In this document: in pieces, positions 6,280 through 6,921 of the stretch
Numbering within the stretch: the first letter of the stretch is position 1
Layout: the number at the start of each line of letters is the position of its first letter
NCBI GenBank assembly: GCA_030642465.1
Contig: DAOWNS010000098.1
Coordinates: forward strand, 1 to 6,921
Origin: Candidatus Thorarchaeota archaeon
GTDB taxonomy: Archaea; Asgardarchaeota; Thorarchaeia; Thorarchaeales; Thorarchaeaceae
DNA length: 6,921 nt
Direction: 5' to 3'
Notes under the pieces: model-generated
What the model saw: only the letters and a program-made list of their open reading frames with translations
Databases searched by the model: none
Told to the model about the DNA's origin: nothing
Translations under genes and position numbers: made by a program

Positions 6280-6285
6280 TGGATG
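6278..6285 (+). repeat. TGTGGATG octamer, copy 1 (upstream of the DUF134 gene)
   Basis: First of three identical octamers around the DUF134 gene, overlapping the plus-strand TATA candidate. Other copies are at 6809-6816 and 6877-6884. I saw no further copy in the window on either strand by eye. It might be a protein-binding site or chance. Confidence 0.3.
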
Positions 6286-6364
6286 AAATGTGCCTCAACA
6301 TAACTAAACATACTTCAAGGATGAAAACAATTCTAAGTCAATAGGTAAAGCTATGAAGAGCCAA

Positions 6365-6370
6365 GGGGGT
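6365..6370 (+). promoter_or_regulatory. Likely ribosome binding site of the DUF134 gene
   Basis: GGGGGT pairs with the 16S anti-SD if one G-U pair is allowed (compare GGAGGT). It lies 7 bases before an ATT at 6378 and only 2 bases before an out-of-frame ATG at 6373, so its spacing favours the ATT. Confidence 0.45.
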
Positions 6371-6377
6371 TTATGCG

Positions 6378-6797
6378 ATTCCTCGAAAGAAACTACATAG
6401 AAGGGTTCATCGGGAACCACCAGTTTCAGTCTTCAAACCTGCAGGTATACCTGCTAGGGATCTTGATGAGATTTTGATATCTGTGGACGAATTCGAGGCA
6501 ATCCGACTGGCGGATTTTGAGGGAATGAGCCAGAGAGAGGCCAGCGTTACGATGCAGATTAGTCAGCCTACGTTTAATCGAGTATTATCATCCGCTAGAG
6601 GCAAAATCGCAAAGGGGCTAGTTCAGGGTGATGTTCTGCGGATTGAAGGAGGGCGGTATCTTCTTGAAGATGGCTCAGGTGTTTTGGTATGCGTTGCATG
6701 TGGTCACACGCTTGATATGAAATCGGATGACAGAAGCTCCTGCCCCAAGTGTGGTTCAACCAACATTCGATGGGATAGATGGGAAACCAAAAAGTAG
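6378..6797 (+). CDS. DUF134/UPF0251 putative DNA-binding protein with C-terminal zinc ribbon; start is ATT or a frameshift follows an ATG
   Basis: The function is unknown; the family is regarded as DNA-binding. Read from the ATT, the product is 139 residues. The N-terminus P-R-K-K-L-H-R-R-V-H-R-E-P-P-V at 2-16 and F-K-P-A-G-I-P at 19-25 match the conserved family opening. A sigma-70 region 4-like helix-turn-helix follows: D-E-F-E-A-I-R-L-A-D-F-E-G at 37-49, then S-Q-R-E-A and Q-P-T-F-N-R-V-L to about 78, then A-L-R-I-E-G-G-like L-R-I-E-G-G at 87-92. A zinc ribbon C-x2-C-x13-C-x2-C (Cys105, 108, 122, 125) ends the protein. In-frame codons between the TGA at 6354 and the TTG at 6474 include no ATG, GTG or TTG, and starting at 6474 would delete the first 32 conserved residues. 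Either ATT at 6378 initiates (well placed behind GGGGGT), or the ATG at 6373 is used and two bases (TT at 6379-6380) are extra; without them the gene would begin M-R-P-R-K-K. Identity of the gene is firm; the start is not. Confidence 0.82.
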   Translation: MPRKKLHRRVHREPPVSVFKPAGIPARDLDEILISVDEFEAIRLADFEGMSQREASVTMQISQPTFNRVLSSARGKIAKGLVQGDVLRIEGGRYLLEDGSGVLVCVACGHTLDMKSDDRSSCPKCGSTNIRWDRWETKK

Positions 6798-6808
6798 GGT
6801 CCTGCATG

Positions 6809-6816
6809 TGTGGATG
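6809..6816 (+). repeat. TGTGGATG octamer, copy 2 (just after the DUF134 gene)
   Basis: Second identical octamer, 11 bases after the DUF134 stop codon, in the non-coding gap before the possible convergent gene. Confidence 0.3.
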
Positions 6817-6845
6817 CTGAAACATCGAAACCAAACGTCTTGATC

Positions 6846-6850
6846 AAAAA
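6846..6850 (-). terminator. Short T-run after the possible convergent gene
   Basis: CCC-TTTTT on the minus strand begins five bases after the TGA of the partial reading frame at the right edge. It is the kind of T-run at which archaeal transcription can stop. It is short, and its meaning depends on that frame being real. Confidence 0.3.
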
Positions 6851-6854
6851 GGGA

Positions 6855-6920
6855 TCACAAGCGCACCCACTGCGCATGTGGATGGCCTTCTATGTATATC
6901 ACAGCGTTCTCATGAACAAT
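6855..6920 (-). CDS. Possible 3' end of a convergent gene, 21 codons visible, product unknown
   Basis: The minus strand reads I-V-H-E-N-A-V-I-Y-I-E-G-H-P-H-A-Q-W-V-R-L and then TGA at 6857-6855. The other two minus frames hit stops within a few codons of the edge, and a T-run follows the stop. The residue mix looks protein-like, and a gene converging on the DUF134 gene would explain the otherwise empty end of the window. A 21-codon open run is common by chance, so this is tentative, and I do not recognise the family. The gene body would lie beyond the right edge. Confidence 0.35.
   Translation of the reverse strand: MVHENAVIYIEGHPHAQWVRL
6856..6880. repeat. Imperfect palindrome downstream of the DUF134 gene
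   Basis: The 10-base arms CACAAGCGCA (6856-6865) and TGCGCATGTG (6871-6880) pair at nine positions, with one A-A mismatch, around the 5-base loop CCCAC. No T-run follows on the plus strand, so it is not a typical terminator for the DUF134 gene. It overlaps the possible coding end on the minus strand. Confidence 0.45.
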
Positions 6921-6921
6921 G

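Noticed and set aside
6277..6303. An eight-codon ATG mini-ORF upstream of the DUF134 gene
   Set aside because: Too short, no SD, and its start overlaps the TATA candidate, so it would probably lie upstream of the transcript start.
6373..6477. A short ORF from the ATG at 6373 (M-R-F-L-E-R-N-Y...) ending near 6477
   Set aside because: It overlaps the conserved DUF134 N-terminus in another frame, its product is not family-like, and the SD is too close to this ATG.
1..6921. CRISPR array, insertion sequence, defence or toxin-antitoxin system
   Set aside because: No regularly spaced repeats, transposase, terminal inverted repeats or effector-like genes are present; nearly all bases are accounted for by conserved housekeeping genes.

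Overview
The window is archaeal. It carries topoisomerase VI A and B next to a eukaryote-like set of translation and ribosome-assembly factors: aIF1A, Rio1 kinase, a Dim2/Pno1-type KH protein and NMD3. Genes are tightly packed, Shine-Dalgarno (SD) motifs are good, and several likely TTG starts occur. Base composition is close to balanced. The aIF1A-Rio1-KH-Top6B-Top6A order is, from memory, a recurring order in Euryarchaeota and related archaea. The lysine-rich N-terminal tail of aIF1A would also fit an Asgard-type archaeon. The lineage cannot be fixed from these bases alone.

Layout. At the left edge is the 3' part of a plus-strand membrane GlcNAc-1-phosphate transferase (Alg7/DPAGT1 type). 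It converges on the minus-strand cluster, and the two stop codons share the bases CTAG. Read in its own direction (right to left), the minus strand has nmd3 (6250-5165), a 160-bp gap with a promoter candidate, aIF1A (5004-4645), an 82-bp gap with a T-rich tract and a weak promoter candidate, rio1 (4562-3777), the KH gene (3775-3212, one base after rio1), top6B (3157-1640) and top6A (1647-595, overlapping top6B by 8 bp). A 127-bp AT-rich divergent region separates nmd3 from a plus-strand DUF134/UPF0251 gene encoding a putative DNA-binding protein with a C-terminal zinc ribbon. At the right edge, a 21-codon open stretch on the minus strand may be the tail of a further convergent gene.

How the genes fit together. 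Rio1 and Dim2 act in late small-subunit rRNA maturation, NMD3 in large-subunit maturation, and aIF1A in start-codon selection. Topo VI relaxes and decatenates DNA. The cluster therefore combines growth-linked translation genes with a replication-linked topoisomerase.

I see no mobile element, CRISPR array, tRNA or rRNA, and no clear new defence or metabolic system. The points most worth a second look are the DUF134 gene, whose conserved N-terminus has no ATG, GTG or TTG in frame (ATT start or frameshift), the eukaryote-like tail of aIF1A, the altered W-K-x-Y motif in Top6B, and a repeated octamer flanking the DUF134 gene.
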